From contig NC_092341.1 in assembly GCF_046630445.1 (NCBI RefSeq), positions 290,106,501 through 290,170,500 of the forward strand: a stretch of DNA of 64,000 nt, read 5' to 3'. Below, in pieces: positions 22,748 through 34,427 of this stretch; position 1 is the stretch's first letter, and each line of letters starts with the position of its first letter. The stretch is from Rutidosis leptorrhynchoides. Taxonomy: Eukaryota > Streptophyta > Magnoliopsida > Asterales > Asteraceae. A model generated the notes under the pieces. The model saw only the letters and a program-made list of their open reading frames with translations, had not been told where the DNA came from and did no database searches. A program made the position numbers and the translations under genes.

Positions 22748-25700
22748 ATGAACTATAATATGAACAATATGGAGAAAACAATCATGGAGCTCCGTGGCAT
22801 GTTGAAAACCGCTGAGGCCAACATGGCCAAAGCTAAACCCGCAACTACTGTTCTAGCCATTCGTGAAGGTGGGATCAAGAAGAAGAAAAACAAAACAAAG
22901 GGCAAGAACAAGGGCAAGGGTAAGGTTGGCACGTCCAACTTCAAACCTAAACCTAAGGGCATTGCTAACTCTTCTACTTCAAAGAACCCGCAAACCAAGT
23001 CTCCTGAAGAAGCAATATGCTTTCATTGTGGGGAGAAAGGACATTGGAGGTGCAATTGTACCAAGTACTTGAAGGAAATTAATGGACTACGGGCTAAGGG
23101 AGTCGCCGTACCTTCAGGTTTGTTCATGATTGAACTAAATAATACTACTATTTCTAATTCCTGGGTATTGGACACAGGATGTAGTACTCACATTTGTACA
23201 AATGTGCAGGGACTCACAAGAAGTAGGAAGCTGAAGACCGGAGAGCTCAATCTAATCATGGGGAATACGAACATTGCCTCTGTTAACATGATTGGAGAAT
23301 ACAAGCTTTCTTTTGATTCTGGTCTATATATTGTTTTATCTAATGTTTGCTACAGTGCCGAAATGGCAAGAAACATTATATCTTTTAATGCTTTATTTAA
23401 TGATGGTTTTGATTTTAGTTTTGATAATGGATCAATACTTGTTCACAAAAATGGGATCTTTTATTTCAAGGCTAGTCCTTGTAAAGGCATCTTAGAAACC
23501 ACAGCAAAGCTAAATGATAGTTCAATCTACAATGTTGATTCATCCAATGACTTTTTGGATAAAATGTATCTATGGCATTGTCATTTAGGCCATATAAACA
23601 AGAAACGCATAGCAAAACTTCAGTCAGATGGAATTTTAGAATCATTTGATGTTACATCATATGACGAATGTGAATCTTGCTTGTTAGGAAAAATGACAAA
23701 AGCACCTTTCACAGGAAACTGTGAAAGGGGTAAGGATCTGTTGGAGTTGGTACACACTGATGTGTGTGGTCCATTCAGATCGCCTACTAGACACCAGGAA
23801 CGATAATTCGTTACATTTACTGATGACTTCAGTAGATATGGTTATGTTTATTTAATTAAACAAAAGTCTGAAACTTTGGGAGTGTTCAAGGCATACCAAA
23901 ATAAAGTAGAAAATCAACTGAACAAAAGAATTAAGATTCTCCGATCTGATAGAGGTGGTGAATATCTTAATGATGAATTTCGTGATCATCTACGGGGTTG
24001 TGGCATAATCTCATAATTAGCTCCTCCTAGAACACCACAACATAATGGTGTGGCTGAAAGGAGGAATCAAACATTACTTGATATGGTTCGATCCATGATG
24101 AGCTGCACAAAGCTTCCAATCAGTTTTTGGGGCTATGCCCTACAAACTGCCGCAAGGATCCTTAACCTCATCCCAACCAAGAAAGTTTCTAAAACATCTT
24201 ATGAGATATGGCATGGTAAAACTGTCTCTCTCTCATATCTAAGAATCTAGGGTTGTGAGGCTTACGTTCGTCGTGAAGTTCAAAATAAACTTGAACCCAG
24301 ATCCGAAAAGTGTTTATTTGTTGGTTACTCGACTGATTCTTTTGGATATTTGTTTTATAACCCTACTGAGAACAAATTCTTTGTGTCCCGAAGGGGAGTC
24401 TTCCTTGAAAAGGATCTCATATCAAAAGGAACCAGTGGGAGGAAAATTGACCTTGAAGAAATTCAAGAATCAACCGACATGGAAACTGATATTGGAACTG
24501 ATTCTCCTCAAGAGGTCGACGAGCCTGCAGTTGAAAGAGAAACTGACCTACAGCCACCACCCATACGTAGATCTGATAGAGTGCGTCGAACACCAAAGAA
24601 ATATAATTTACACATATTTGAGGGTGACGACGAAAATATAGATTCTGATGAACCTATTACCTATCAGGAAGCAATGACAGGCCCCGAGTCTGTCAAATGG
24701 AAGGAGGCTATGGACAACGAGATCCAATCCATGCATGATAATCAAGTCTGGACCTTGATTAATCATATACCAGGTACTAAAACCATTGGGTGTAAGTGGG
24801 TCTTCAAGAAGAAGACCGATATGGATGGAAATGTACACACATTCAAAGCCAGACTGGTGGATAAGGGTTACACGCAACAATATGGTGTAGACTATGATGA
24901 AAATTTTTCACCAGTAGCTATGTTGAAATCCATTAGAATACTTCTTGCCATAGCTGCATTTTATGACTATGAGATATGGCAAATGGATGTAAAAACAGCT
25001 TTCCTTAATGGTAAGCTAACAGATGATGTGTTTATGACACAACCTGAGGGTTATGTACATCCTAAGTATCCTAATAGTGTGTGCAAGCTTTAAAAGTCCA
25101 TTTATGGACTTAAACAAGCTTCTCGTAGCTGGAATCTTTGCTTTAATGAGAAAATCAAAGAATTTGGTTTTATTAGAGGCGAAGATGAGCCATGTGTCTA
25201 TGTTAGGTCTAGTGGGAGTGTTGTAGTCTTCCTTGTACAATATGTCGATGACATATTACTCATGGGAAATGATATCCTGACATTGAAAGATGTTAAAGCT
25301 TGGCTAGGGAAATATTTATCCATGAAAGACATAGGAGATGCATCATATATTTTGAGAATAAAGATCTATCGAGATAGGTCAAGGAGATTAATTGGGCTAA
25401 ACCAAAATGCATATATAGATAAGATACTGAAGAAATTCGATATGCATAACTCCAAGAAAGGGTGCGTTCCTATGAACCCTGGAATGATATTGAGCAAGTC
25501 TCAATGTCCTAATTCTGACTTGGAGTCAGCTACCATGAGTCGGACTCCATATGCTTCAGCTATAGGATCGATCATGTATTCGATGATATGCACTAGGCCT
25601 GAGGTGTCGTATGCACTAAGCATGACTAGTCGTTATCAGGCCAATCCTGGTGAAGCTCATTGGATAGCAGTCAAGAATATTCTAAAGTATCTTAGGAGGA

Positions 25701-26230
25701 CTAAAGAGATGTTCTTGGTCTATGGTGGGAATGACGAGTTGAGCGTCAAAGGATACTCGGACGCTAGTTTCCAATCAGATAGAGATGATTGCTCTTCACA
25801 ATCAGGATTTGTATTTATGTTGAACGGTGGAGCCGTCACATGGAGAAGTGGCAATCAAAGTACTATTGCTGATTCTACGACAGAAGCTGAGTATATAGCA
25901 GTAAATGAGGCTGTTAAAGAGGCCATGTGGATAAAGAAATTCATCGGGAATCTAGGTGTGGTTCCTACAATCCATGATCCTGTTGAGTTTTTCTGCGACA
26001 ATGTGAGTGCGGTTGTCTTGGCTCAAGAACCGAGGTCACAAAAGCGCACACGGCACATACTCAGAAAGTACCATTACATCCGTCAACTTGTAGCAGAAAA
26101 TGACATATTATTAAGTAGAGTAGACACGACTAAGAACTTGGCTGATCCTTTCACCAAGCCTTTGCCACAGACTAAGCATGATGCTCATAGCATGTCTATT
26201 GGCATTCGTGTCATTAATGATAAAGTTTGA
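22748..26230 (+). pseudogene. Copia gag-pol coding region, broken
   Basis: Fossil polyprotein region with all main Ty1-copia domains still legible and about four disruptions. It would have encoded nucleocapsid, protease, integrase, reverse transcriptase and RNase H for particle assembly and integration. The high legibility suggests decay is not very old. The left LTR is not visible, so I give no age. Confidence 0.9.
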
Positions 26231-27063
26231 TAGTATTTTTTATGTTAAGTTTGAAACTTTAAACATTGGGTAATAATATATGTTGCAATTGATCTGATAA
26301 TTAATATATTGAGATTATATTATACGCACGATGCGATCATTTCATTGTATATTGCCATGTTTCATTTTGCATGTTTTAACTTCCAATGAATATCATTTCA
26401 TAAAATTCCACAGTCGGTCATTCTCTAAGGAAGAGAGAATTGAATTAAGGCTGCTATGAAGTGTAGTAATATAGGCTTATATGAAACTACATTCATGAGG
26501 AACTTGATAGTTGATTCAAGGTTCTGGAATGACCACACTTAGACATTACTTAATGGTTTTAAGTCAAAAGGTAAGCTCTAAGATGGCAACATCATTTATC
26601 ATAGAGTGGATATGTATGAGAAATCCTGACACAAACTATGTTATACTTTGACCTGTTTCTAACGCTGTGCGTAAATGCCGGTCATAAGGGAGCAGATTGG
26701 GTATATCATGGAATGTGGTGGATGTCTATACAGTTGAAGCAATTTGTTCCTTCTTCTTTAAGCAAGTTTAAACGATATCTCTGGGCCCCTCGTTGATTTG
26801 TGCTGAATTAAATGCATGGCCATGCTACGACTGAATTAATGCAATTGCAGTCTATTTGATCACCACAAATCTCCATCGGGAAACATAATCTTGAACGATG
26901 ATGATTGACACTTAACCATGTCACACGTTCATATAGATATCTTGAACAAAAGGATGATTGATATAAATCAAAATATAGGAGTGTAACGTAGCAGACTAGT
27001 TGTTACACATGGTGTGTCTTTTAAGACAGACCAATATTATTAATGTCAGTGCAAGTGGGAGTC

Positions 27064-27907
27064 TGTTGGAAATATGTTCTCGGGTTGGCTACGGTTCGAC
27101 CGTGGTTTGACCGTGGTACATATATTCCGAAGATATGCCCATGACATTAAATAATAAAAGTCCATTTATCCTATTCAGTCACACACAAAGGCCAATCGTA
27201 AAATTGTTTGATATACCTTCTAATCAGAAATTAATTTATTAATCATTAGTTAATGGTTTAATAAATTAAGTAAGTTTTTTTTATGTGTATACATATACTT
27301 ACAAATCTAAATATGTAGAGATTTGATTAGATTTTGCAAATCATATTTTATATAAGATATAAGATTTGATTTGATTTATAAAATATGATTTGATTTTGTA
27401 AATCTTATTTTATATAAAGATTTGATTTTGCAAATATTTCCAAATCTTTATTTATTACATTTGTACTAGATGTATTAATTGTATCAATTATGTAATATAT
27501 AATACCAAGTCTTGGTATTAAAAAAAAAGTCATGAAAAAGATACAAAAAACACACATACAAAAATGCTATTTTTCTTTCTTATTTTCAAGTAACCAAAAA
27601 TACTTGGAATCTATAATTGGGTTCGGTTTTTGGTGGAAATAACGAAGAAGAAAATATCCGTTAAGTAGAAGGTATAGATTGAAGCAAGGTTGGAACTTTG
27701 GGTGTCTACCGTTTAGAGGAACTCTTCTTTGGATTTTCAAATTCGATCTTCAAAAGGCTACAAAGGTTGTATTCTAATCTTCTCTTGTTCGGTTTCGTTA
27801 ATTTGTTTTGTTTGCTAAAGTTTTGTACAATGATCCGTGGAAGAGTATGATTTTGTAAAGTTTTAAAAATGCTTCCGCTCGCTTTGGATTTGTATCATAC
27901 TCCAACA
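27064..27907 (+). repeat. Copia right LTR (844 bp)
   Basis: Starts TGTTGGAAATATG directly after the purine-rich tract and ends ...atactccaaca. The following T run (27908-27913) would contain the 5-bp target duplication. The uninserted state is seen at 58187-58194 in segment copy 2. Confidence 0.92.
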
Positions 27908-28173
27908 TTTTTTACTAATGATCATTAATTTTCTCCGTGACGTTTCAATTTTATTGGGGGTTTAAAAATGGACAATCTGGTTTCGTGTAACTATTTCTTA
28001 ATTTTAAGTTGGTAAATTACCTTCTGTAACTCGTATGATAGGTCACTCATTTCACTCTTAGTCGGCTTCTTTCTATTTTTAGTTCATTCTTTCATTCAGA
28101 TATTTTGTTTCGCATCTCTTATAAAATGACCAAAATACCCTCAACACTTTGAGACTTTTCTTTTGAAGTGAAA

Positions 28174-28390
28174 ATAACCATGAGGTGGTAATCGATTGGC
28201 GATTCTAGTTTTCCCACTATAATAGAAACGTAGGTTAGGCGTTCGAATCTATGGAGCATAAAAAAACCCTTATTGTCACGGAGGTTCACCATGCACGACT
28301 GCAAACAGCCTGCAAAGTAGGTTGTCACCTCGGAATTAATCTGCTCGCAAAGCGAACCGAAAACTCGGGTCCGAAAGAAAAAAAATGGTT
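28174..28390 (+). repeat. Possible tRNA-derived SINE (also 58454-58675)
   Basis: A box B match GTTCGAATC lies at 28241-28249, with a weak box A-like tggtaatcgattgg about 55 bp upstream and an A-rich end (aaagaaaaaaaa). Present in both segment copies. No convincing target duplication, so this is tentative. Confidence 0.35.
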
Positions 28391-28525
28391 AAAATAATAA
28401 AAAAGTAAAAAAAAAAGAAAGTAAAATGTACTCGTTCAAGTTACTTATAATAGCTTAAGTTTAAATTTTGTTAGTTGTTCGATATATAGGTTAGTGAATT
28501 CAAGCACATGAATTAAAAGTTCATA

Positions 28526-28527
<2 letters not shown>

Positions 28528-28562
<35 letters not shown>
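28528..28562. repeat. Poly(T) tract, 35 bp
   Basis: A homopolymer next to the decayed 3' end of the PPR pseudogene. Copy 2 has 32 T at 58810-58841. Read on the minus strand it is a poly(A) run after the pseudogene, but no AATAAA lies before it. Confidence 0.95.
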
Positions 28563-28565
<3 letters not shown>

Positions 28566-28689
28566 TCAGTTTGGGATCACCTAGAGGGGACTTAACCACC
28601 CACATATTCATCTCTCATAGTTGTACAACCCGCCCCCTAACTACTGCATGAAACCCACACATTCATCCAGTTACAACGAACCTATACGG

Positions 28690-30347
28690 TTACACATAAT
28701 CCGACACATAATCTACTCAAGCTTGCTATAAATACCTGGCAAATTTACTTGGTTTTGATCTCCATTTACAAATTTGTGTATTACAAATTTGTCCCTCACT
28801 CGACCCACGTCTTAAGCTGCATATAGGTTTGATACTAACACCAAGTCTCCATCACTACTCGAACCCCTCTCCACAAGCTTTCGTGATGCCTTTCTGCTAA
28901 TTCTACGTTCCTAATGTCTTACAAGCGCCTAATAATGTCTGCCAAAAAAAATGGGTCACTCTATTTTTGTTCTTGTTACATCAGGTCTTCTCTTAGGCTT
29001 GTTTTTGTCATTGCTGCACTTACTGTCATTGTGAGATTTATGTGAGTTTCATGTACTGAGTTGTGAGATTTAGATGTGTATCATGTACTAAGTTACATGC
29101 TCTGTAAAGTTTATTCATTTTTAATAAATCATTGCCTTTCCAAAAAAAATAATGTCTGCCAAAGAACAACATCGGGCGCTCTAGGTATCGAATTGATGAT
29201 ATTGTAGGCCTCGTTTAGCTGGCCTGATCTTCCCTATAGATCAACCATAGTACCGTACTGCTTGATGTTGCGATTCAATGACTCATCTTTGGTCAATGTT
29301 TCAGAGAACTTGACCCCATCATAGACCATACCCGAGTGGTTACAGGCACATAAAGCAGCAAGATAACTTGTGCAACCATGTCGGAATCCTTCTTTACTTA
29401 TTCGGTGAAAAACTTTAAGAGCCGTGGAGATGTTCAGATAACTTGACCCCATCATCTACGCCTTCACCGTTTGTCCCAAGAACCGTGATCATAGTATTTC
29501 CAAGTAACGAGTCTTTTTACATCTAATGTCGCTAAAAACCGTACCCGCATTTTCCAAACATATCGATCAACACATTACAAACCTGCTCGTTCAAATCAAG
29601 GCTTTCGCTTTTTATGCAACTGTACACATTCTTTCCTCTTGTACTGTGCCCAGAGGCGAAGCCAAGATTTACGAATAAGGGTGGCAATTCACGAAAATAA
29701 AATTTCGATATAAAAATTTCATATACTACGAATACAACTGGATCGAAGAATTAGAGAATATTATATATTATTCATACATAAGGGAGCCTATTATTCATGA
29801 TTAGGGAATGTTGACAGATAATTAACAATTTTTAATACACTATAATTTGCCTATTTGAGGAGTTGAGGATCGCAAAGCATCCACACGCATCTCTCTGTCT
29901 CCACAAAGAACTGTGCCCAATTGAGCACACCCAGAGCGAGCACCAAGAAATGTGATCTCATTAGGCTTGAACCCATCATCTTTCATTCTTTTAAACAGTT
30001 GCAACGCTTCATCGTGACGGTTGCCTTGAGCCAACCCAGCGATTACCGCATTCCAACACGTAACATCTCTCTTTAAACAGTTTACACACATTGTCCAAAT
30101 GACCAACTTTCACTTACACATCCAGTAACGTGGTTTGCAGCAACACATCTTGTACAACCTCGTACCGAACTTGAGGATGGAGTTGGATTGCTTTGTTATA
30201 AGCCAACGCTCGTGCGCAAGCTTTGAGGGTGAAGGAGCACGCGAGGGCGTCAGTACTGCACGTGACCACACGCAATCCTTCACGGTAAAAGTTGACGGCG
30301 TCTGACGGTTGATGAGTCTGGGCAAGGCCGCGGATGAATCGGGTCAT
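28690..30347 (-). pseudogene. PPR pseudogene, copy 1 (E/E+ class, DYW lost)
   Basis: Minus-strand PPR-like frames run from MTRFIRGLAQTHQPSDAVNF (30347) through WNAVIAGLAQGNRHDEALQLF (about 30040) and LAALCACNHSGM (about 29350). They continue to GRSGQLNEAYNII (about 29220) and then NLYAA and E+-like FVNGDQ sequence near 28770-28850. Frames change and stops interrupt it repeatedly (for example TAG after MVDL at 29234-29236). An AT-rich 180-bp block (about 29655-29835) breaks it, a retroposon splits it at 28948-29147, and the DYW domain is absent. It resembles the organellar PPR family (I am reminded of At1g34160, unverified). Lesions shared with copy 2 predate the duplication. Confidence 0.85.
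28932..29163 (+). mobile_element. 200-bp retroposon with 16-bp target duplication
   Basis: Copy 2 reads straight through aataatgtctgccaaa. Copy 1 has it twice (28932-28947 and 29148-29163) around about 200 bp ending aataaa (29123-29128), 13 bp, then a short A run. Long target duplication, polyadenylation signal and A tail indicate L1-type retroposition on the plus strand. The source could be a 5'-truncated LINE or a processed transcript; I cannot identify it. It inserted into the PPR pseudogene after the segment duplication. Confidence 0.85.
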
Positions 30348-30445
30348 AATCTCATAGATGAATCAACAGGCTGAGTACACGCAATCCTTCCGGTCATTAG
30401 TGTCGGTATGAATCGGGTCATAGTCTCATAGATGAATCAACAGGC
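30334..30445. repeat. 38-bp direct repeat upstream of the PPR pseudogene
   Basis: atgaatcgggtcata(a/g)tctcatagatgaatcaacaggc occurs at 30334-30371 and 30408-30445. The same arrangement is in copy 2, so it predates the duplication. Confidence 0.9.
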
Positions 30446-31145
30446 GTTGTTGAGTATATGTTTGTTGTGTTGCATTGTGGATAAACAAATTGACTCACCA
30501 ACACATCTAAAGCAAATTTACCTTTTACATGTTTAACCTGTTGAAAACCAGTTCTAACCTGATCAGTACTAGTTTATATCTTATATTTTATATTTTTATA
30601 TAACGAATCATGTCAGCTCGTTTAATGCGTTTGGATAAACTACTTGGATGAATCATGTTCACTTATATCTGTAACACATTTGAACCATTTCATAAAGATT
30701 CGTGTCTAGTTTGACATTGATGAAACAAAATTCAGTATTCGTGTTACCCATGTGGTTCGGTTATTTACTTCAAACTTAAAAAAATATGAATTAGTTATAA
30801 AAACTTAATTTTCATGTTGAAAGAAACAATCAGATTTGGTCCAGAGAAAACTTCCAATATCGTTGCGGTCGGGCAAAACCCAAAAAACACCCCTAGTTTC
30901 AAGTCCCTAAGACCAGCTTTTCGCCGTCACCATAGATTAATAAAGTAAACAATACTAGAAGAAAATAAACATAAACAATATCCATGTTACTTGATCTAAA
31001 TGATCGCTTAATATACTAATGATGCTTTACTAAAGCTAAAGCATCTGTTCAAAAGTCTTATTTACAAGACCCACTACTCTCCAAGGCTGATGTGGAAGAA
31101 ACCCACTTTATATGAACCATCCATCATCATCATCTCCATTTTTTC
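30446..31145. other. Intergenic, no gene seen
   Basis: AT-rich sequence between the PPR pseudogene and the downstream exon-like block of NAC1. No coding signal on either strand. The right part (from about 31000) is shared with the 3' flank of NAC3. Confidence 0.7.
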
Positions 31146-31339
31146 ATAACTGATTCAAAGCAGATTTGGGTGTTTCAATTTCAACACCTAGAATAATCAG
31201 CAAAAATCGACAGCAAAAAATTGTCTATCAGCTAACAATTAAGCCGCCTATACCACAATCATAGCACCAGAACTCTTATAAGTTGGGCTCAAACTCACCC
31301 CTTTCCCAGTTGAATTTGAAACTTATCACCATTCGCCAT
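31146..31339 (-). other. Exon-like block downstream of NAC1 stop
   Basis: On the minus strand an ATG GCG AAT... block (from 31339) is preceded by gatcag and ends at a GTGAGT donor-like site (298-293 of 31xxx). A ttctag acceptor at 31190-31191 leads into a second block. The matching NAC3 sequence stays open across the junction (57223-57503). Here an extra A before the donor and a TGA at 31148-31146 close it. This is a likely relic of a longer C-terminus. Confidence 0.5.
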
Positions 31340-31390
31340 CTGATCAAGAGCCCGAATATTAACAAAATGTTAACATTTCTCTACTGAAAC

Positions 31391-32928
31391 CTATAAAACA
31401 TAACTTCTTATAGGTGTCAATGTGTATTCCTCCAATAAACTTGAAGCAAATTCAGAACGTGAAGGCAAAGAACTGGCGACTTCAGGTACTTGAGTCGAGA
31501 GGTCATAACCCGCTTGAACCTCAGTGTTCATAGCATCAGTTCCATTACCATTTGAGTACAAATGAAAACCAGAGTTTTCAGTTTCAAAACCAACATTACT
31601 TGTATAAGACGGGTATTGAATTGATTGACTCTTAAACGGGTTAATATCACTGAATGTGGTTGGATCCTCATAGAAATCAAACGCATCAAAACCGTCAAAA
31701 GAAGCAAATGGCAGATCATCATCCAACATGGGCAATTGAGTGTTTTGGTAAGCATCTTGTGGAATAATTAAGTCATCCAATTCAAGAAAATCATCATCGA
31801 TCGCCAACGGCTGCTGAACCTCCTCCACAAAACTAATCACAGATGGTTCGGTTACCGGCTGAACCAAATCGGACTCAGCCTGCACCTCTTGGCTCGGGCC
31901 CACATCTATCACACTCTTTTGTCTTTCTTCCTCAACAGTAACAATAGTACCACTTGTTAATTGAGGCTCATTCACCAACTTATTAACGTTCTGCGCTAAA
32001 ATCTCGTCAAGACCTAGAAAGTTATGATCGTCTTCCCACTCTTCTTCTACAAAAGGAGCACCATACTGCTCACCGTTTTTGGGTCCCAGCCCGCTTTTTT
32101 TAAACACTTTGCACAAGACGTAAAAACCTTCTATGTTTCTGCATCTCTTGAGCTCATCTTCGATCAGGGCATACTCATGCATCACCCAATCAGTACGTTT
32201 ACCAGAAGGTGCGCGGCCTTCGTGATAAACGAGAGTTTTCTTTAAACCAACAGAGCGAGATTTGCACGTTATAACACGATCCTTTCCAGTTGCTTTCCAG
32301 TAACCGTGCTTAGTTGCCCTGCTAGATCTTCCTCCGTTGGGATACTTTCGACAGCTTGGGGCAAAGTAGAACCATTGCCTGTCACCAGTTTTCCATTTAG
32401 ATAGACCTACATTCCAAATTCATCACAACATTCATTAGATATAATCTTCAATGATACATATAATAAGATAACAAACAATAAATTACTATACATCAACAGC
32501 AAATACAGCAGCAAATAATGACAATAATCATAATGATCTACTGATAAAACAGAGTTTGGGTACACAATAAGATATAAATAAGCAAATGTCCAAACAGTAA
32601 ACATATTAATGTTAAGATTATCATAATACCGTATCATAAAATCATAAATTAAATCCAAGAAAATAAACAGTTAATATAAATATGGAGTTATTAATGAAGT
32701 GAAAGAGTGAATGTGTATACCTGGCAATTCGTTAGGGTGCCATTTATAAACATCAATTAGGGAAATGATATCAAGTTTCAGAGATCGGCCGCAGGTTTTT
32801 CGTTTAAGATAATACAGAATGAGTTCTTCATCCGTCGGATGAAACCGGAAACCTGGCGGGAACAGTTTTTCTCCGGCGTAAGAATGTGGATTGGAAACAG
32901 TCGCCGCTTCTGTCAACTCAGAAGCCAT
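31391..32928 (-). CDS. NAC1: NAC-domain transcription factor, 2 exons, 407 aa
   Basis: Exon 1 is 32928-32721 and exon 2 is 32406-31391. The 314-bp intron starts GTATAC, ends TGTAG and is phase 1. The joined length, 1224 bp, gives 407 residues. NAC subdomains run in order from residue 23: [20 protein letters not shown], the [10 protein letters not shown] boundary, [74 protein letters not shown]...EEEW motif follows, which I associate with the ANAC016/017/078 subgroup. The tail is acidic and Asp/Gln-rich, typical of an activation domain. No C-terminal membrane segment is seen, unlike ANAC017. It should bind DNA as a dimer in the nucleus. Ser56 replaces the Asp found in NAC2 and NAC3. A TATAAATA box lies at 33100-33093. 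Confidence 0.92.
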
Positions 32929-32987
32929 GAAATCGATCGATCGATTGATTGGAATTAGGTTTTGATTTCGACGAAAGATTGAAATCG

Positions 32988-33100
32988 AAACCCTAGAGGG
33001 GTTTAACCGTTAAAGAAGGAAGCGTAGAGAGTATGAAAATAAAAAATAAAAAATTATGTAATGATACCCCAAAAACGGGTGGGCGACTCGGGTATTTATA
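32988..33100 (-). promoter_or_regulatory. NAC1 core promoter and 5' UTR elements
   Basis: On the minus strand, TATAAATA (33100-33093) lies about 165 bp before the start codon. The reverse-complement telo-box AAACCCTAG (plus coordinates 32988-32996) is in the presumed 5' UTR. The TATA box and the telo-box are conserved in NAC2 and NAC3, and with the surrounding GAGTCGCCCACCCG stretch they show that the core promoter was duplicated with the gene. Confidence 0.65.
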
Positions 33101-34427
33101 TGACGGAACTTTCGGGGATTTTTTTGTATTTTATAGAAAAACTACTCCGTACGCGTACCTCGATATTCCGTATATATACGACATACGATATTCATATGAT
33201 ACAATGAGAGTATGAAAAAAAATTGTGTATTTTATATTTTTCCCCCCCTAAAATAACGACTATTATTAAAATTAGGAAACCTTCGTCAAGTAGTATAACA
33301 CTAACAATGATATTTATAGTACAGTTCAATTCTTTAAACTATAAACTTTAAACATATATATGAGATACAATTCAATTCTTTGAAAGCGTATATATCGGCT
33401 ACTTTCGTGTCTTTTTCAAAATACAAAACGTCCGTGTAGACGATATTATACATAAGAAAGTCGGCTACTTTCGTTTCTTTTTCAAAATACAAGACGTCCG
33501 TGTAGACGAAATGAGTTTTCTTTAAGAAACTCAAACAACTTTGGTAAATCGAACTCACGAACATCAATATCGTCAAATGATATTTTCAAGGCGTTAACGT
33601 ATCACTTAAAGCTATTCTCAAATTTGCCTATGTTATATACGTCAATTGAAATAACAATCAAATTCATGGTGTATTTAAATGGATTTAATGAGTGTGAAAG
33701 AAAGTTGCGACTGTATATTAAATAATATAGAACAAAAGAATAGAAAACTTGTGTGTGAAAAATGAGGTAAAGGATAGTTATTTATATAGTGAAAAAAAGA
33801 TAAAAAAAAAAAAATTAAAGTGAAAATGGAGTTGTTGGTACTTTTCTAATTGTTAAAATATTACTGTCCGACTTCATTTTTCTCGCCTTCACGAAGTGGC
33901 TTGAAACTTTCTTTCGAAGGAGCGAAAAATTTAACATAAACCGTGACTAAATTTAAGGACGATTAAAGTATAAACTTTTTTACCGTAATTTGCTACAATC
34001 CGGCTTATAATTAAATCGGGAAAACGTTAAACGCGTGATTGCATTCAAAAGGGAGTGAACTAGATCAAACACATTACATTACATAAAAAGCTAATGGACT
34101 ATTACAAAAACAATAAACATTTCTCGTGTATTTGGGGACGTAATATAACAAACTTATTTCTTAAGCCCACTAAACGTAAAATAGTCAATTACAAATTAAA
34201 TTCTAGATGGGGCAGCGCCACCCCTTGACTCAATGATGTTCTGCCCCTGCCTCACGAATGCTATCCGAAGAAATAATCAGCACGAGCCAATCGAGGGCGG
34301 ATGTGGTAATATCAGCGTCCTTCAAGACGAGCTCAACTGCGGATCCGATATTAGTGGTCTTATGAGCTTACTTGTTTTATCAAACGACGTTCAAAAAAGT
34401 TAGCATGGACCTATGATTCTTTGTTAG
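33101..34427. other. Intergenic between NAC1 and DYW-PPR
   Basis: AT-rich. It contains a 49-bp direct repeat (33395-33443 and 33461-33509, 66-bp period) inside an 80-codon minus-strand frame (33334-33576) that is kept in copy 2. It is otherwise without recognisable genes. The segment duplication is visible as far as 33939. Confidence 0.7.
33395..33509. repeat. 49-bp direct repeat upstream of NAC1
   Basis: tcggctactttcgt... to ...gtagacga occurs at 33395-33443 and 33461-33509 with two mismatches. The period is 66 bp (a multiple of three), so the minus-strand frame repeats VYTDVLYFEK(E/D)TKVAD. The same pair is at about 63456-63570 in copy 2. Confidence 0.9.

Larger units (their letters stand above)
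22673..27907 (+). mobile_element. Ty1-copia LTR retrotransposon, right part (broken)
   Basis: The element's left LTR and gag start lie left of the window, beyond LARD A, which is inserted in its gag region. Visible parts in order: gag end with CCHC knuckle (CFHCGEKGHWRCNC, about 23020-23060); protease (DTGCSTH, about 23170); GAG-pre-integrase (LWHCHLGH, about 23570); integrase (about 23750-24250); RT (KWVFKKK... about 24795, YVDDILL about 25243); RNase H (about 25745-26100). This order is diagnostic of Ty1-copia. A 3' untranslated stretch of about 830 bp, a purine run (aagtgggagtc, 27053-27063) and an 844-bp LTR follow. The coding region has about four breaks, so it is a fossil. Confidence 0.93.
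27908..33939. repeat. Segmental duplication, copy 1
   Basis: Matches 58187-64000 in the same orientation at very high identity. It contains a PPR pseudogene and NAC1. Its left limit is masked by the copia insertion, and its right limit cannot be set because copy 2 reaches the window end. The largest difference is a 216-bp insertion in copy 1 (200-bp retroposon plus a 16-bp duplication). Confidence 0.95.

Noticed and set aside
24608-25240. Minus-strand ORFs of 74-90 codons
   Set aside because: Shadows of the copia reverse transcriptase region on the opposite strand.
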